DNA from: Vibrio mytili
Lineage (GTDB): Bacteria; Pseudomonadota; Gammaproteobacteria; Enterobacterales; Vibrionaceae
Assembly: GCF_000830505.1 (NCBI RefSeq)
Contig: NZ_JXOK01000010.1
Coordinates: 1 to 64,000, forward strand
DNA: 64,000 bases
Direction of reading: 5' to 3'
Under the pieces are notes generated by a model. The model was not told the origin of the DNA, made no database searches, and was given only the letters and a program-made list of their open reading frames with translations. Both the position numbers and the translations under genes were made by a program. This document shows positions 53,605 to 62,177 of the stretch, piece by piece. Position 1 is the stretch's first letter; every line of letters starts with the position of its first letter.

Positions 53605-54018
53605 ATGATGACTGATGAAGAAAGAATAGAATTACAAAAAAATAATCCATTACACGGGCTTGGGCTAGAAACTATGCTGCAAGAGCTGGTTGATTTTTAT
53701 GGATGGGACATTTTAGATACCGCAATGCGTTTTAACTGCTTTCATACCAATCCATCAATTGCGAGTAGTGTGAAGTATTTGAAGAAAACCGATTGGGCGA
53801 GAGAAAAACTGGAGAACTTTTACTTATATCGTTTTAAGCGTATGCCACGCGCCTCTAGCGAAGAGTATGACTTACCACCTCGTGCTCGTACGTTTCCTCA
53901 TGGTTTAAAACCAAAAGAGCCACTGGAACTGACGGTTGACTCCATCTTGAAGTCACAAGCCAAAGCCGCCTCTGCGCATAAAGAACGTTCTTCACGCAAT
54001 CGTAATTTTCGCCGTTAG
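53605..54018 (+). CDS. VF530-family (DUF2132) DNA-binding protein
   Basis: 137 residues. N-terminal ~75 residues match the VF530/DUF2132 fold named after a Vibrio fischeri protein: NNPLHGLGLETMLQELVDFYGWD, then NCFHTNPSIASSVKYLKKTDWAREKLENFYL. The remaining ~60 residues are a basic, disordered tail (RTFPHGLKPKEP ... KERSSRNRNFRR). The compact domain has been proposed to bind double-stranded DNA. AGGAA precedes the start. Single gene. Confidence 0.85.
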   Translation: MMTDEERIELQKNNPLHGLGLETMLQELVDFYGWDILDTAMRFNCFHTNPSIASSVKYLKKTDWAREKLENFYLYRFKRMPRASSEEYDLPPRARTFPHGLKPKEPLELTVDSILKSQAKAASAHKERSSRNRNFRR

Positions 54019-54370
54019 TTGCATCGCCGGTCTAAGCATCATTTAAAAACAACCAGTCGTTTAGGTAGAGATATTCAGTAACTTCAAAATGCGTGTTCAG
54101 CGAGATTTTATTCGCTCTTAGGCAAGGCACTGATTTGAATACATAGTCATTCTACGTACGTAGAAAGCAGTAGCACAGCATAAGAGCGCCTAATTGAACT
54201 GCGAAGTAAGGAGCTCGCCCTTTGGGAGCTCTTCATCGAGCCCATTTCTGTACTAAATAATGTTGCAAGGGAATCACCATTCCTACCGTTATTTAGCGCG
54301 AACTGAACTCGTTGATGAAGCTCTGAATCTTACATCTTGATGTCACTTGAGTATAAGCATTATCGGCGCT
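54019..54370. other. 352-base intergenic gap with palindromic element
   Basis: No gene seen. Holds the imperfect inverted repeat described separately (54113-54188) and a GAGCTC / GAGCTC hairpin near 54211-54231 (CGCCCTTTGG loop region) that may terminate the TetR transcript or the VF530 gene. Confidence 0.45.
54113..54188. repeat. Imperfect inverted repeat, MITE-like
   Basis: Left arm CGCTCTTAGGCAAGGCACTG (54113-54132) pairs with right arm CAGTAGCACAGCATAAGAGCG (54168-54188); the centre holds the palindrome TTCTACGTACGTAGAA (54150-54165). Long hairpin potential with no coding sequence. Confidence 0.6.
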
Positions 54371-54946
54371 TCATTTGCCTTTACGCTGCCGCATACCTTC
54401 CTGAAGCACTTTTAGTATTTCAAGACAATGCGTTACTACAGTATGGCTGTCCCCAGTCATATAGGCCGTTGTAATAGCGCCTTCCTTTAGCACACATATC
54501 GACTCCAATAATAAAGGGTCTTTACTACAAAGGTGTTTTTGAATAACTCGACGTACGTGTTGTTTATGTTGGTTACAAAAACGAGAAATTTCGCTATCGG
54601 TATCACTAAACTCTGCAGATGTGTTGATGAAAAAACACCCTCTAAAATCGCCCAGCATCGTTTCTTTACTGTTAAACCAGCTCTCTAACCCATTGAATAA
54701 ATTTTTAATTAAGTCGCTGTCAGACTCAGAGCCCAATAACTTACTTTCTAACCAGTCGATAAAATGCGTATGACGTTGATGTAACGCCGCCAAGATCAAG
54801 GCCTCTTTACTATCAAAGTCCGTATACAACGTTCTTTTTGCTACTCCCGAAGATTTCAGAATTTCATTAATACCGATGGAATTAATTCCGTTTTGATAAA
54901 AAAGCGCTAACGCTGTATCGATTAAAATCTGACGTTTTTTACTCAT
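54371..54946 (-). CDS. TetR-family repressor
   Basis: 191 residues. N-terminal HTH (about 8-52): ILIDTALALFYQNGINSIGINEILKSSGVAKRTLYTDFDSKEALI, with the C-terminal ligand domain containing FRGCFFINTSAEF, as in AcrR/YjdC-like regulators. GGAG precedes ATG 54946. Divergent from the HPP-family gene across an exact 18-bp inverted repeat, which is probably its operator, so it likely represses both itself and the HPP gene. Confidence 0.88.
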   Translation of the reverse strand: MSKKRQILIDTALALFYQNGINSIGINEILKSSGVAKRTLYTDFDSKEALILAALHQRHTHFIDWLESKLLGSESDSDLIKNLFNGLESWFNSKETMLGDFRGCFFINTSAEFSDTDSEISRFCNQHKQHVRRVIQKHLCSKDPLLLESICVLKEGAITTAYMTGDSHTVVTHCLEILKVLQEGMRQRKGK

Positions 54947-54969
54947 ATGCGTTCTCCTATAAAATTATG

Positions 54970-55023
54970 TTGACACAAGTAGACCACTCTGTCTACCATT
55001 GCAAAGTAGACAGAGTGGTCTAC
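54970..55023. promoter_or_regulatory. TetR operator and HPP-gene promoter
   Basis: GTAGACCACTCTGTCTAC (54979-54996) and its exact reverse complement (55006-55023), separated by 9 bases. Each half is itself dyadic (GTAGAC ... GTCTAC). A TTGACA -35 at 54970-54975 and a TACCAT -10-like element at 54994-54999 place the operator over the promoter spacer and start site of the HPP gene. Confidence 0.85.
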
Positions 55024-55045
55024 TTTTATGGAGAGAAGAGTAAAT

Positions 55046-55510
55046 ATGAACAATATTATTTTGTCGCTTATTGCTGGGATTGGAGCAAGCATTGCTATTG
55101 GGACACTGTCTTACTTAGATCATACTTTTTATGATTTAGCGCTATTGATGGCACCGTTTGGAGCCACGACAGTGCTCGTGTTTGGTGTACCGGATAGTCC
55201 ACTAGCTCAGCCGAAAAACGTAATACTGGGGCACTTGTTAACGGCTTTCGTTGGCGTATTCTTTGTTCAGTTTATTGGTGTGACGCCTATATATTTAGCC
55301 ATAGCAACAGGAATCGCCGTTAGCCTGATGCTCGTCACTAAAACGACTCATCCACCCGCAGGCGCAAATCCATTGCTAATCATGCTATCAGGGCAAAGTT
55401 GGGGATTTTTGGTTACTCCGGTTCTCCTTGGAGCGGTGGTTATTGTATTACTTGGTAAAAGCGTAGGAGTTGTTAGGCGAAGATGGTGTTTAAATAATGC
55501 ATCGTTTTGA
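55046..55510 (+). CDS. HPP-family integral membrane protein
   Basis: 154 residues from ATG 55046; ATG 55028 lies only a few bases after the operator and has no ribosome-binding site, whereas GGAGAG/AAGAG precede 55046. Four or five hydrophobic segments with APFGATTVLVFGVPDSPLAQPKN and the THPPAGANPLL motif that names the HPP family. Some HPP proteins carry nitrite in plastids and cyanobacteria; the bacterial substrate is unknown. Controlled by the divergent TetR-type repressor (inference from the operator). Confidence 0.83.
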   Translation: MNNIILSLIAGIGASIAIGTLSYLDHTFYDLALLMAPFGATTVLVFGVPDSPLAQPKNVILGHLLTAFVGVFFVQFIGVTPIYLAIATGIAVSLMLVTKTTHPPAGANPLLIMLSGQSWGFLVTPVLLGAVVIVLLGKSVGVVRRRWCLNNASF

Positions 55511-55882
55511 ACGCTAGATGAAAAAAGTGAATAACAACTGAATATGAGGTGGGTAAATTCACCACGCAAAAAGTTGGAATGAAGCATAATTCTATATCCT
55601 ATCTATCCTACGGATGCTACTTTCTCGACGCTTAGATATTTATGCATAACTTGCATAAATAAATTCACTTTTAATCATTTGTGTCACTACATAATCCGCT
55701 TTACAGTCTGGATGAATTTGTTACCTGAGGATAACATTTTGTGACTGTTATTAATCTTTGCCTATAACTCTTCAAGGTTATTGGCAATAGTGACAGTGAA
55801 GTCTACTACCTGTGGTGGTCTCGAATCCATGAGTGGCAAGGAATGCCATTCTCAGCACCACACTTATTAATAAGAGCGATTT
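55511..55882. other. 372-base gap with MFS leader hairpin
   Basis: No gene. AT-rich up to 55800, then a nested hairpin just before the MFS gene: outer TGTGGTG (55811-55817) / CACCACA (55856-55862), inner GAGTGGCA (55831-55838) / TGCCATTC (55844-55851, one mismatch). Possible structured leader of the MFS mRNA. Confidence 0.45.
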
Positions 55883-57100
55883 ATGATTATTTTTCGATTT
55901 CCACTTCTTGTTTGGCTAGGTATTGGTATTTTGATTACCAGTCTAGGGATCAGACAATCCTTTGGTATCTTCATGACACCAATATCCGACTACTTTCAAA
56001 CCGGACGAGAGTTCTTCAGCTTTGCTATCGCATTGCAAAACTTACTGTTTGGAGCGTTCCAGCCATTTGTCGGTATGGCTGCCGACCGTTGGGGGGCGAA
56101 ACGTATCATTATTTTAGGGGCTATCTCTTACGCCCTAGGTCTGTACTTAACTTCTATCACCGCTGAGTCGACTATGGTGTACCTTTCGTTAGGTGTGCTG
56201 GTTGGTCTTGGCTTAAGTGCTACTAGCTACGTTATCGTACTGGGTGCCGTGGCGAAAGTGGTACCAGCGCAACATGCAGCTAAAGCTTTCGGTTTGACTA
56301 CGGCCGCGGGGTCATTCGGCATGTTTGCTATGATTCCGGGTGCACAAGCATTGTTGAGTGCTTCTGGTTGGCAAAGTTCAATGCAAATCTTTGCGCTACT
56401 GTGCAGTTTTATGGTGTTGTTTGCATTATTCATGAATACGGCAAAGCGGAATTCAAGCACAGCTAACAATCATGTTCATGAAGGCAAGCAAACGTTAAAA
56501 GAGGCTTTAAAAGAAGCGTTTGCACACAAAGGGTACTGGTTGATTCATGCTGGTTTTTTTGTATGTGGTTTTCATGTGATGTTTATCGCAACTCATCTTC
56601 CTAGTTATTTGGCGGACAAAAACCTACCGGCATCAACCGCGGCACTGGCGTTGGCTTACGTTGGTATATTTAACATCCTTGGCTCATATTTCTGGGGTGT
56701 AATGGCAGATCGCTTTAGCAAGTGTTACATGATGTTTGCGTTGTATGTGATGCGCTCGGTGGTGATCGGCGCTTTTCTCGCACTGCCTATTACCGAGCAA
56801 ACTGCTCTTATCTTCGGTGCTGCCATCGGTTTTTGCTGGTTAGGAACGGTGCCACTGACATCTGGTTTAGTCCGTCAAATCTTTGGAGCTCGTTACCTGT
56901 CGACGCTATATGGTTTGGTGTTTTTCACTCACCAAGTCGGCAGCTTTTTGGGGGCCTGGATTGGTGGTCGTATCTATGATTATTATGGGTCTTATGATCC
57001 AATTTGGTGGTCAGCGGCTGTCCTGGCGTTTATTGCTGCGTTGATTCATCTTCCAATCAATGACAAGCCAGTACCACGTTTAACAGTGGCAATAGCATAA
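55883..57100 (+). CDS. Major facilitator superfamily transporter
   Basis: 405 residues with twelve predicted membrane segments. MFS signatures: DRWGAKR in the loop after helix 2 (about residue 68), the second-half counterpart GVMADRFSKCYMM near 272, and SFGIFMTPISDYFQTGREFFSFA near the N-terminus, as in the oxalate/formate-antiporter and monocarboxylate-porter-like groups. Substrate unknown. AAGAG precedes ATG 55883; a structured leader lies upstream and a terminator follows. Downstream remnants of a dehydrogenase and a regulator hint that this was once a small metabolic unit. Confidence 0.88.
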   Translation: MIIFRFPLLVWLGIGILITSLGIRQSFGIFMTPISDYFQTGREFFSFAIALQNLLFGAFQPFVGMAADRWGAKRIIILGAISYALGLYLTSITAESTMVYLSLGVLVGLGLSATSYVIVLGAVAKVVPAQHAAKAFGLTTAAGSFGMFAMIPGAQALLSASGWQSSMQIFALLCSFMVLFALFMNTAKRNSSTANNHVHEGKQTLKEALKEAFAHKGYWLIHAGFFVCGFHVMFIATHLPSYLADKNLPASTAALALAYVGIFNILGSYFWGVMADRFSKCYMMFALYVMRSVVIGAFLALPITEQTALIFGAAIGFCWLGTVPLTSGLVRQIFGARYLSTLYGLVFFTHQVGSFLGAWIGGRIYDYYGSYDPIWWSAAVLAFIAALIHLPINDKPVPRLTVAIA

Positions 57101-57106
57101 CGCGTA

Positions 57107-57144
57107 AGGGCTCCTCACGTAGTTCGTTGGGAGCCTTTCTTTTA
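57107..57144 (+). terminator. Terminator after MFS gene
   Basis: GGCTCC / GGAGCC 6-bp stem with a 15-nt loop followed by TTTCTTTT, a few bases after the MFS stop. Confidence 0.65.
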
Positions 57145-57189
57145 TGAGTTATATTTATAGCTAAACAATGCCCCATGATGATTCCTTTC

Positions 57190-57376
57190 TGAAACCAATT
57201 TACACAGATATGCATGCTGACGGTGGAGAACCTGACCGGATTGAGAGGCTAAAAAACAAAATTCCACTTCAGCGCGGAGCTCACCTGAAGAGGTCGCCGA
57301 TGCAATTTATTGGTTAGCTTCTGATAAATCGACATTTTCAACGGGCAACTATTTGGATTTAACTGGTGGTTTGTAA
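57190..57376 (+). pseudogene. C-terminal remnant of YgfF-like short-chain dehydrogenase
   Basis: The last ~62 codons of an SDR. IYTDMHADGGEPDRIERLKN closely resembles the C-terminal region of E. coli YgfF (MHASGGEPGRVDR), and after a net -1 shift near 57279 the next frame continues SPEEVADAIYWLASDKS then TGNYLDLTGGL and a stop, the normal SDR end. The catalytic and nucleotide-binding parts are gone; upstream is the MFS terminator. It is therefore a non-functional fragment. Confidence 0.75.
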
Positions 57377-57520
57377 TTCGAAAATACCCCATTGTATGTT
57401 TCGAGATTCAAGTAAGTGAATGACTCAAATCAATGGGTCGCTCACACAAAGTATTATTGAACAGACCGGCGGATTGATTCTTAGTGCATTATATGTATTC
57501 GTTATTTTATGGATTTTGTT

Positions 57521-58221
57521 ATGTCCCGAAGCCAACGCCTACTAGATTTACTCCAACTACTTCGACGCTATAGATATCCAGTTTCAGCTGAGGAGCTAGC
57601 TAATAGGCTAGATGTGAGCGTTAGAACAATCTATCGAGATGTCGCAACTTTGCAAGCACAAGGCGCAGAGATCGAGGGAGAAGCTGGGCTTGGCTATATT
57701 TTAAAGCCGAGCTTTGATTTACCACCGATGATGTTTAGCTTAGAAGAGCTTGAAGCCCTTAGATTAGGAGCGGAATGGGTGGTAAAGCAAGCAAACGGAG
57801 AGTTTAGTGAAGCCGCTATAAATGCTCTTGCTAAAATTTCAGCCGTTTTGCCTCCTGAGCATGAAGCTAAGCATACTGAGAGTGTCATTAGAGTTGCTTC
57901 AGCTTTCAAAGTACCAGACTGACAGTTAAGCTAGCCGAGTTGAAAACAACGATACAGAAAGGACATAAAGCAGAAATACATTACGAAGATGCAAAAGGAC
58001 TTATAAGCAAAAGGGTTGTGTGGCCCATACTTATAGGTATGTTTGAGCAACACAATATTTTGGTTGCATGGTGCGAAACACGAAACGATTACCGTAATTT
58101 CCGTCTCGATAGAATCCAATCATTTTCGCAACTTGAATCTAAATACACGCGTTCTCGTCATGCTTTACTTTCTGAGTGGGAATCCCTGGAAGGAATTGAA
58201 CACAAACGTTTTCGCTACTGA
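57521..58221 (+). pseudogene. YafY-type HTH/WYL transcriptional regulator, frameshifted
   Basis: Two adjacent frames make one regulator of about 233 residues: 57521-57922 encodes the HTH (MSRSQRLLDLLQLLRRYRYP, then VSVRTIYRDVATLQAQGAEI) and linker; then TRLTVKLAELKTTI, GHKAEIHYED, RVVWPILIGMFEQHNILVAWCETRNDYRNFRLDRI of the WYL domain is read in the frame of 57940-58221. The WYL half has no start codon of its own. A net one-base loss between about 57895 and 57916 explains the break. WYL-HTH proteins are ligand-responsive DNA-binding regulators; the neighbouring VOC gene is a plausible target. Confidence 0.8.
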
Positions 58222-58285
58222 CAAAAACTGTCAGTACTTATGGTTACACTTAATTCATCCAATTTGAAAGTGAAGATTTATAACT

Positions 58286-58645
58286 ATGTTAACTATTGAT
58301 TCCATTGTTCTTTATGTAGAAAACGTTCAACTTAGCATGGCTTTTTATACGCGAGCATTTGAGTGTGACTCCAAGCTTTTATCGCCGACTTTCGCTGTGG
58401 TCGAGTTTGCTAAAAACGTAAAAATCACCCTAAAACAAGCTGACGCGTTAACACCAGCTAGCCCAATTCGAGGTGGAGGAACAGAGCTTTCTATTCCTGC
58501 AACTAATCGCGTTGATCTGGATAAGCTATTTGAAAAATGGAAACAACAAGGCGTGATCTTTGCTCAAGAGCGCGAAGAGTCTGTATATGGTATCAACTTT
58601 GTTGCATTAGATCCTGATGGGCATCGCTTGCGAGTGTTTGCTTAA
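58286..58645 (+). CDS. VOC/glyoxalase-like protein
   Basis: 119 residues, two beta-alpha-beta-beta-beta modules: IDSIVLYVENVQLSMAFYTRAF at the start, ELSIPATNRVDLDKLFEKWK in the middle, and NFVALDPDGHRLRVFA at the end. The final D-P-D-G-H form is typical of glyoxalase/bleomycin-resistance/dioxygenase superfamily. Function cannot be narrowed. It lies 64 bases after the broken WYL regulator, on the same strand, so co-regulation is likely. Confidence 0.8.
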   Translation: MLTIDSIVLYVENVQLSMAFYTRAFECDSKLLSPTFAVVEFAKNVKITLKQADALTPASPIRGGGTELSIPATNRVDLDKLFEKWKQQGVIFAQEREESVYGINFVALDPDGHRLRVFA

Positions 58646-58842
58646 TGCGACTATAAGCCAACGTGACATGCTGGCTTACTTGCATCCAAAAAAAACCTAA
58701 CGGCGGGTACATCTGGCTCAGAAGTGCCCCCATTTCTTTTTCAGGATTCTTCAATTAGTTGTTACGCAGTCAAATATTGAGATAGTTAAAGTAATGCGTT
58801 CCACCCTCATACGATAGAGCTGAGCGCACTACATTTTCTACT

Positions 58843-60093
58843 TTATATGCGTTTAATTAAGCAAAAATGCTTCTTACCGCGTTGAATTAACCAGTATTGA
58901 TCAAATAGTGGAAAACCTAACTGTGAGTTGTCAGGTGCTATTTTTTCACCATTTACACTAATCGCACTATCTTCGATTAGCTCTCTGGCGATGCGTTTTG
59001 ATTTCGCTAATCCTGATTCGATCAACAATTCTACAATGTCCTGCTGAGTGCTTTCGATGCTTGGAATACCATCTAACTCTAGCTGTTTGAGTTCATTAGA
59101 ACTCAGATTGTCGACACTGCCTGTGAACAAAGCTTGCGTAATACGCTCTGCGCTGAGTAGCCCTGATTCGCCATGAACAAAACGAGTCATATTTTGTGCC
59201 AAAATTCTTTGTGCCTTGGGTTTACCTTTATTGGTCTTATCCAGAGCTTCTATCTGATCGATTTCCTCACATGATAAGAATGTGTAGTATCGAAGAAGGT
59301 TATAAACATCAGAATCCTCTGTGGATAACCAGAACTGATAAAACATATATGGCGATGTTTTTTCCGAATCGAGCCAAACTGCTCCACCTTCTGTTTTACC
59401 AAATTTAGAACCGTCAGATTTAGTTATCAAAGGTAGGGTTAAACCAAACACTTGTTCGCCATTCTGACGACGTGTTAAATCAATACCGCTGACGATATTC
59501 CCCCATTGGTCATTGCCACCAATTTGTAAGCTGCAACCATGGTTTCGATTAAGCACTGCAAAGTCATAAGACTGGAGTAAGCTGTAACTAAACTCTGTAA
59601 ATGAAATGCCTTGTTCAGCCCTTTGTAATCGTTGCTTTACCGACTCACGATTGATCATATTGTTGACCGAAAAATACTTACCGACATCTCGGAAAAAATC
59701 AACGACATTAATATCTTTCATCCAGTCGGCGTTATTGACGATGGTCATGGGGTGGTTTAAATGAGGTTTCAATAATTGCTCAATTTGAACGGTAAGATCT
59801 TTGACCCAACCAGCTACAGTTTCTTCAGTATTCAAACTGCGCTCGACGGCTTTAAAACTGGGGTCGCCAATCATACCCGTCGCGCCACCAATAAGCGCTA
59901 AGGCTTGATGTCCAGCGTCTTGAAAACGTTTGAGCATGATGAGTGGAACTAAATGTCCAATATGAAGGCTGCCTGCGGTAGGATCGAAACCGCAGTAAAC
60001 CGTTTGAGGCTGGTTAAGTTGTTGCTGTATTTGGTCTAAATCACTGGCTTGTGCAATCAAACCGCGCGCCTGTAGTTCCTGAATGAATGTCAT
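58843..60093 (-). CDS. tyrS: Tyrosyl-tRNA synthetase
   Basis: 416 residues. Class I synthetase attaching tyrosine to tRNA-Tyr: HIGH motif at residues 44-47 ([13 protein letters not shown]), tyrosine pocket [13 protein letters not shown] near 170, GGNDQWGNI near 192, and [13 protein letters not shown] as the KMSKS equivalent near 233. C-terminal S4-like RNA-binding domain ([21 protein letters not shown]). Full length for the bacterial family. Followed 92 bases upstream by a LuxR-type regulator gene in the same direction. Whether it is the sole or a second TyrRS cannot be told here. Confidence 0.96.
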   Translation of the reverse strand: MTFIQELQARGLIAQASDLDQIQQQLNQPQTVYCGFDPTAGSLHIGHLVPLIMLKRFQDAGHQALALIGGATGMIGDPSFKAVERSLNTEETVAGWVKDLTVQIEQLLKPHLNHPMTIVNNADWMKDINVVDFFRDVGKYFSVNNMINRESVKQRLQRAEQGISFTEFSYSLLQSYDFAVLNRNHGCSLQIGGNDQWGNIVSGIDLTRRQNGEQVFGLTLPLITKSDGSKFGKTEGGAVWLDSEKTSPYMFYQFWLSTEDSDVYNLLRYYTFLSCEEIDQIEALDKTNKGKPKAQRILAQNMTRFVHGESGLLSAERITQALFTGSVDNLSSNELKQLELDGIPSIESTQQDIVELLIESGLAKSKRIARELIEDSAISVNGEKIAPDNSQLGFPLFDQYWLIQRGKKHFCLIKRI

Positions 60094-60184
60094 CTATAGC
60101 GTCTTATCTGTATGAATAATGTGATATACAGATTAAGAATAGAAACTGATGTGCGATATATCCCTAAAGGGATAATAGGTTAAT

Positions 60185-60985
60185 TTAGTGGGTAATAATA
60201 TGGTTGAGGAAAATTTGGAAAAGTTCACTGAGGGATGCCACCCGTAGTTGAGCATAGATACGCTTTCGGTGATTTTTTACCGTTCCTTCAGTAATGTTTA
60301 ACTGTTTGGCTATTTCTTTAGTATCAAGCCCTTGTAAGATTAAACGGACGACTTGCTTTTCTCTAGTTGAAAGCAAATCTCTGCCAAAAGAATCAAGGCT
60401 ATCCTCTATGAACTCGCGTCTTTTTTCTGAGTAGGATTCAGGAGAAAAGACCGGTTCTGCAAGAAGGAATTCTGTTTGTTTCCAGTGTTGCTGACATAGT
60501 GATTGAATGATTGCGAAGTATGATTTTAATGTCTCAACGTTTGATCGCGAAAATGAATTGCTTGTATGGGTGCAACCTAAATAGATAACTACCCAGCGAT
60601 CTGATTCAACTTTAATCAGAATACTTACTTCATCTTTCCATCCAGTTTGTAGGTAAAATTGGTTACAGTATGTTTGATAATCCATATCTCGTTTGACTAC
60701 GTCTTTTAGTGAAAAAACACCTTGTTGCTCATCAATGGTGAGCATTTTGTAGAATGGGTCATCTTGAAATGCGGAAGTGAGGTATCGGTCGAAAAGCAAT
60801 TCACGGTTATTTTCAATAGAATCGTAAAGGTAAATAGGGTGTTTGCCTTTACGTAGACCGAGGATCACGGAACAGTCATGACTGACTATCGAAGCGAGTA
60901 AAGCGATTAACTTAGACGTAAAACTCGGTGATTTCAGAGAGGATATAGATTCTGCGAGTAAATTATTAAATTCCGATTCAACCAT
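60185..60985 (-). CDS. LuxR-type HTH regulator with N-terminal sensory-like domain
   Basis: 266 residues. The C-terminal ~65 residues form a LuxR HTH: LSTREKQVVRLILQGLDTKEIAKQLNITEGTVKNHRKRIYAQL. The N-terminal ~190 residues have no receiver Asp pocket and read as a PAS/GAF-like or autoinducer-domain-like fold (KGKHPIYLYDSIENN, DEVSILIKVESDRWVVIYLG). The ligand is unknown. It lies 92 bases from tyrS in the same direction and may be co-transcribed with it or independent. No obvious ribosome-binding site. Confidence 0.8.
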   Translation of the reverse strand: MVESEFNNLLAESISSLKSPSFTSKLIALLASIVSHDCSVILGLRKGKHPIYLYDSIENNRELLFDRYLTSAFQDDPFYKMLTIDEQQGVFSLKDVVKRDMDYQTYCNQFYLQTGWKDEVSILIKVESDRWVVIYLGCTHTSNSFSRSNVETLKSYFAIIQSLCQQHWKQTEFLLAEPVFSPESYSEKRREFIEDSLDSFGRDLLSTREKQVVRLILQGLDTKEIAKQLNITEGTVKNHRKRIYAQLRVASLSELFQIFLNHIITH

Positions 60986-61289
60986 ATAATATAAGACTAT
61001 TAATAAAGGCTTAAAGCATAACGCAATTAACTAAATTGCTCAAAACAGTATTAATTGAATTTGGCTAAAAACGAGTTTGTACAACAGGGTGAGGGTTTTA
61101 ACATCAGAAAGTAACCTAACCTTCCATTACGCAAACCCATACATCACATATTGATGGGTTTTTACCAAAAGGCGTTCGTTGTGTCACGAAACTCTTTACT
61201 TCATTTTTGCATCTTTATTCGCACTTCCACCATTGCGCAAAGTGACCCTGTGAAATACGATAACTGAACTGTTAAATTTGGAGATTACT
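60986..61289. promoter_or_regulatory. Divergent control region (LuxR-type / AraC-type)
   Basis: 304 bases without a gene. Contains AT-rich sequence on the left and an AAACGAGTTTGTACAACAG stretch. It must hold the promoters of both divergent regulators; no clear dyad operator was seen. Confidence 0.35.
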
Positions 61290-62129
61290 GTGGGTAATAC
61301 TGTTCGTGACATTAATCAGCATTTTTGGCTCAACAAAGCGCTTCCACATCTGACTATCCGCACCACATATAACAGCGTTCAGGGTTACAAAGCTCACAGC
61401 CACACGGAACTGTCAATTGGGATCATTGAGGCGGGCGTGACTCGCTTATCTATGCCAAAGGAGCAGATTGTCCTACATGAGGGGGATATTGTTCTCATCG
61501 AGCCTAATATGGTTCATGCCTGCAATCCTGTTGACGGTAAGCCTCGCAGTTATCATATGCTTTATGTCGATAACGAGTGGTGCTGTGAAGTGCTGTCAAC
61601 CTTATATGGATATAAGGTTACTCAATTTACTTGTGACCAAAACCTGCTCTCTGACGTAGAAAGTGACTCTCATTTATCAGGTTTAATCTGCAGACTAATA
61701 GAATGCGGGTCTCAAGAGCTGGCTGCAGAAATAAATAGTCATTTGTTCAATCTGTTGAGTCATTACTGTTCTCCGCAACGCAATCAAGAAAGCGACTATG
61801 AATTGGCTTATAAGGTGAGAAATCGCTTATTGAGGGACATAGCCCAACCTTCCTCACTAGACATTATTTCTCAAGAATTCGGGCGACCAAAGGAATCACT
61901 AATCCGTAATTTCAAGAGCCGTTTTGGTATAACCCCTAAGTCATTTCTAAATAACAACCGTGTTGAAAAGGCAAAGTTTTTATTGAAATGCGGTATGAAC
62001 ATCGTTGATGTTGCCACTGAAGTTGGCTTTTCAGATCAAAGCCAACTTCATCGCGCTTTTGTTAACTATACGGCTTCTACACCAAGACAATATCAGCAGA
62101 TTACGTCAATTTTCGACAATAATTCGTAA
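61290..62129 (+). CDS. AraC-family transcriptional regulator
   Basis: 279 residues from GTG 61290, preferred because GGAG lies 6 bases upstream; the TTG at 61278 would put the ribosome-binding site inside the gene. N-terminal cupin-like ligand domain (YKAHSHTELSIGIIEAG, LHEGDIVLIEPNMVHACNP) and C-terminal double HTH (LDIISQEFGRPKESLIRNFKSRFGITPKSFL; IVDVATEVGFSDQSQLHRAFVNYTASTPRQY). It lies 48 bases before the LysE-type exporter on the same strand and probably controls it. Confidence 0.88.
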   Translation: MGNTVRDINQHFWLNKALPHLTIRTTYNSVQGYKAHSHTELSIGIIEAGVTRLSMPKEQIVLHEGDIVLIEPNMVHACNPVDGKPRSYHMLYVDNEWCCEVLSTLYGYKVTQFTCDQNLLSDVESDSHLSGLICRLIECGSQELAAEINSHLFNLLSHYCSPQRNQESDYELAYKVRNRLLRDIAQPSSLDIISQEFGRPKESLIRNFKSRFGITPKSFLNNNRVEKAKFLLKCGMNIVDVATEVGFSDQSQLHRAFVNYTASTPRQYQQITSIFDNNS

Positions 62130-62177
62130 ACGTAAAAAACTATAGTCTGAGAACAATTTGATTATAGGTAACCATTA

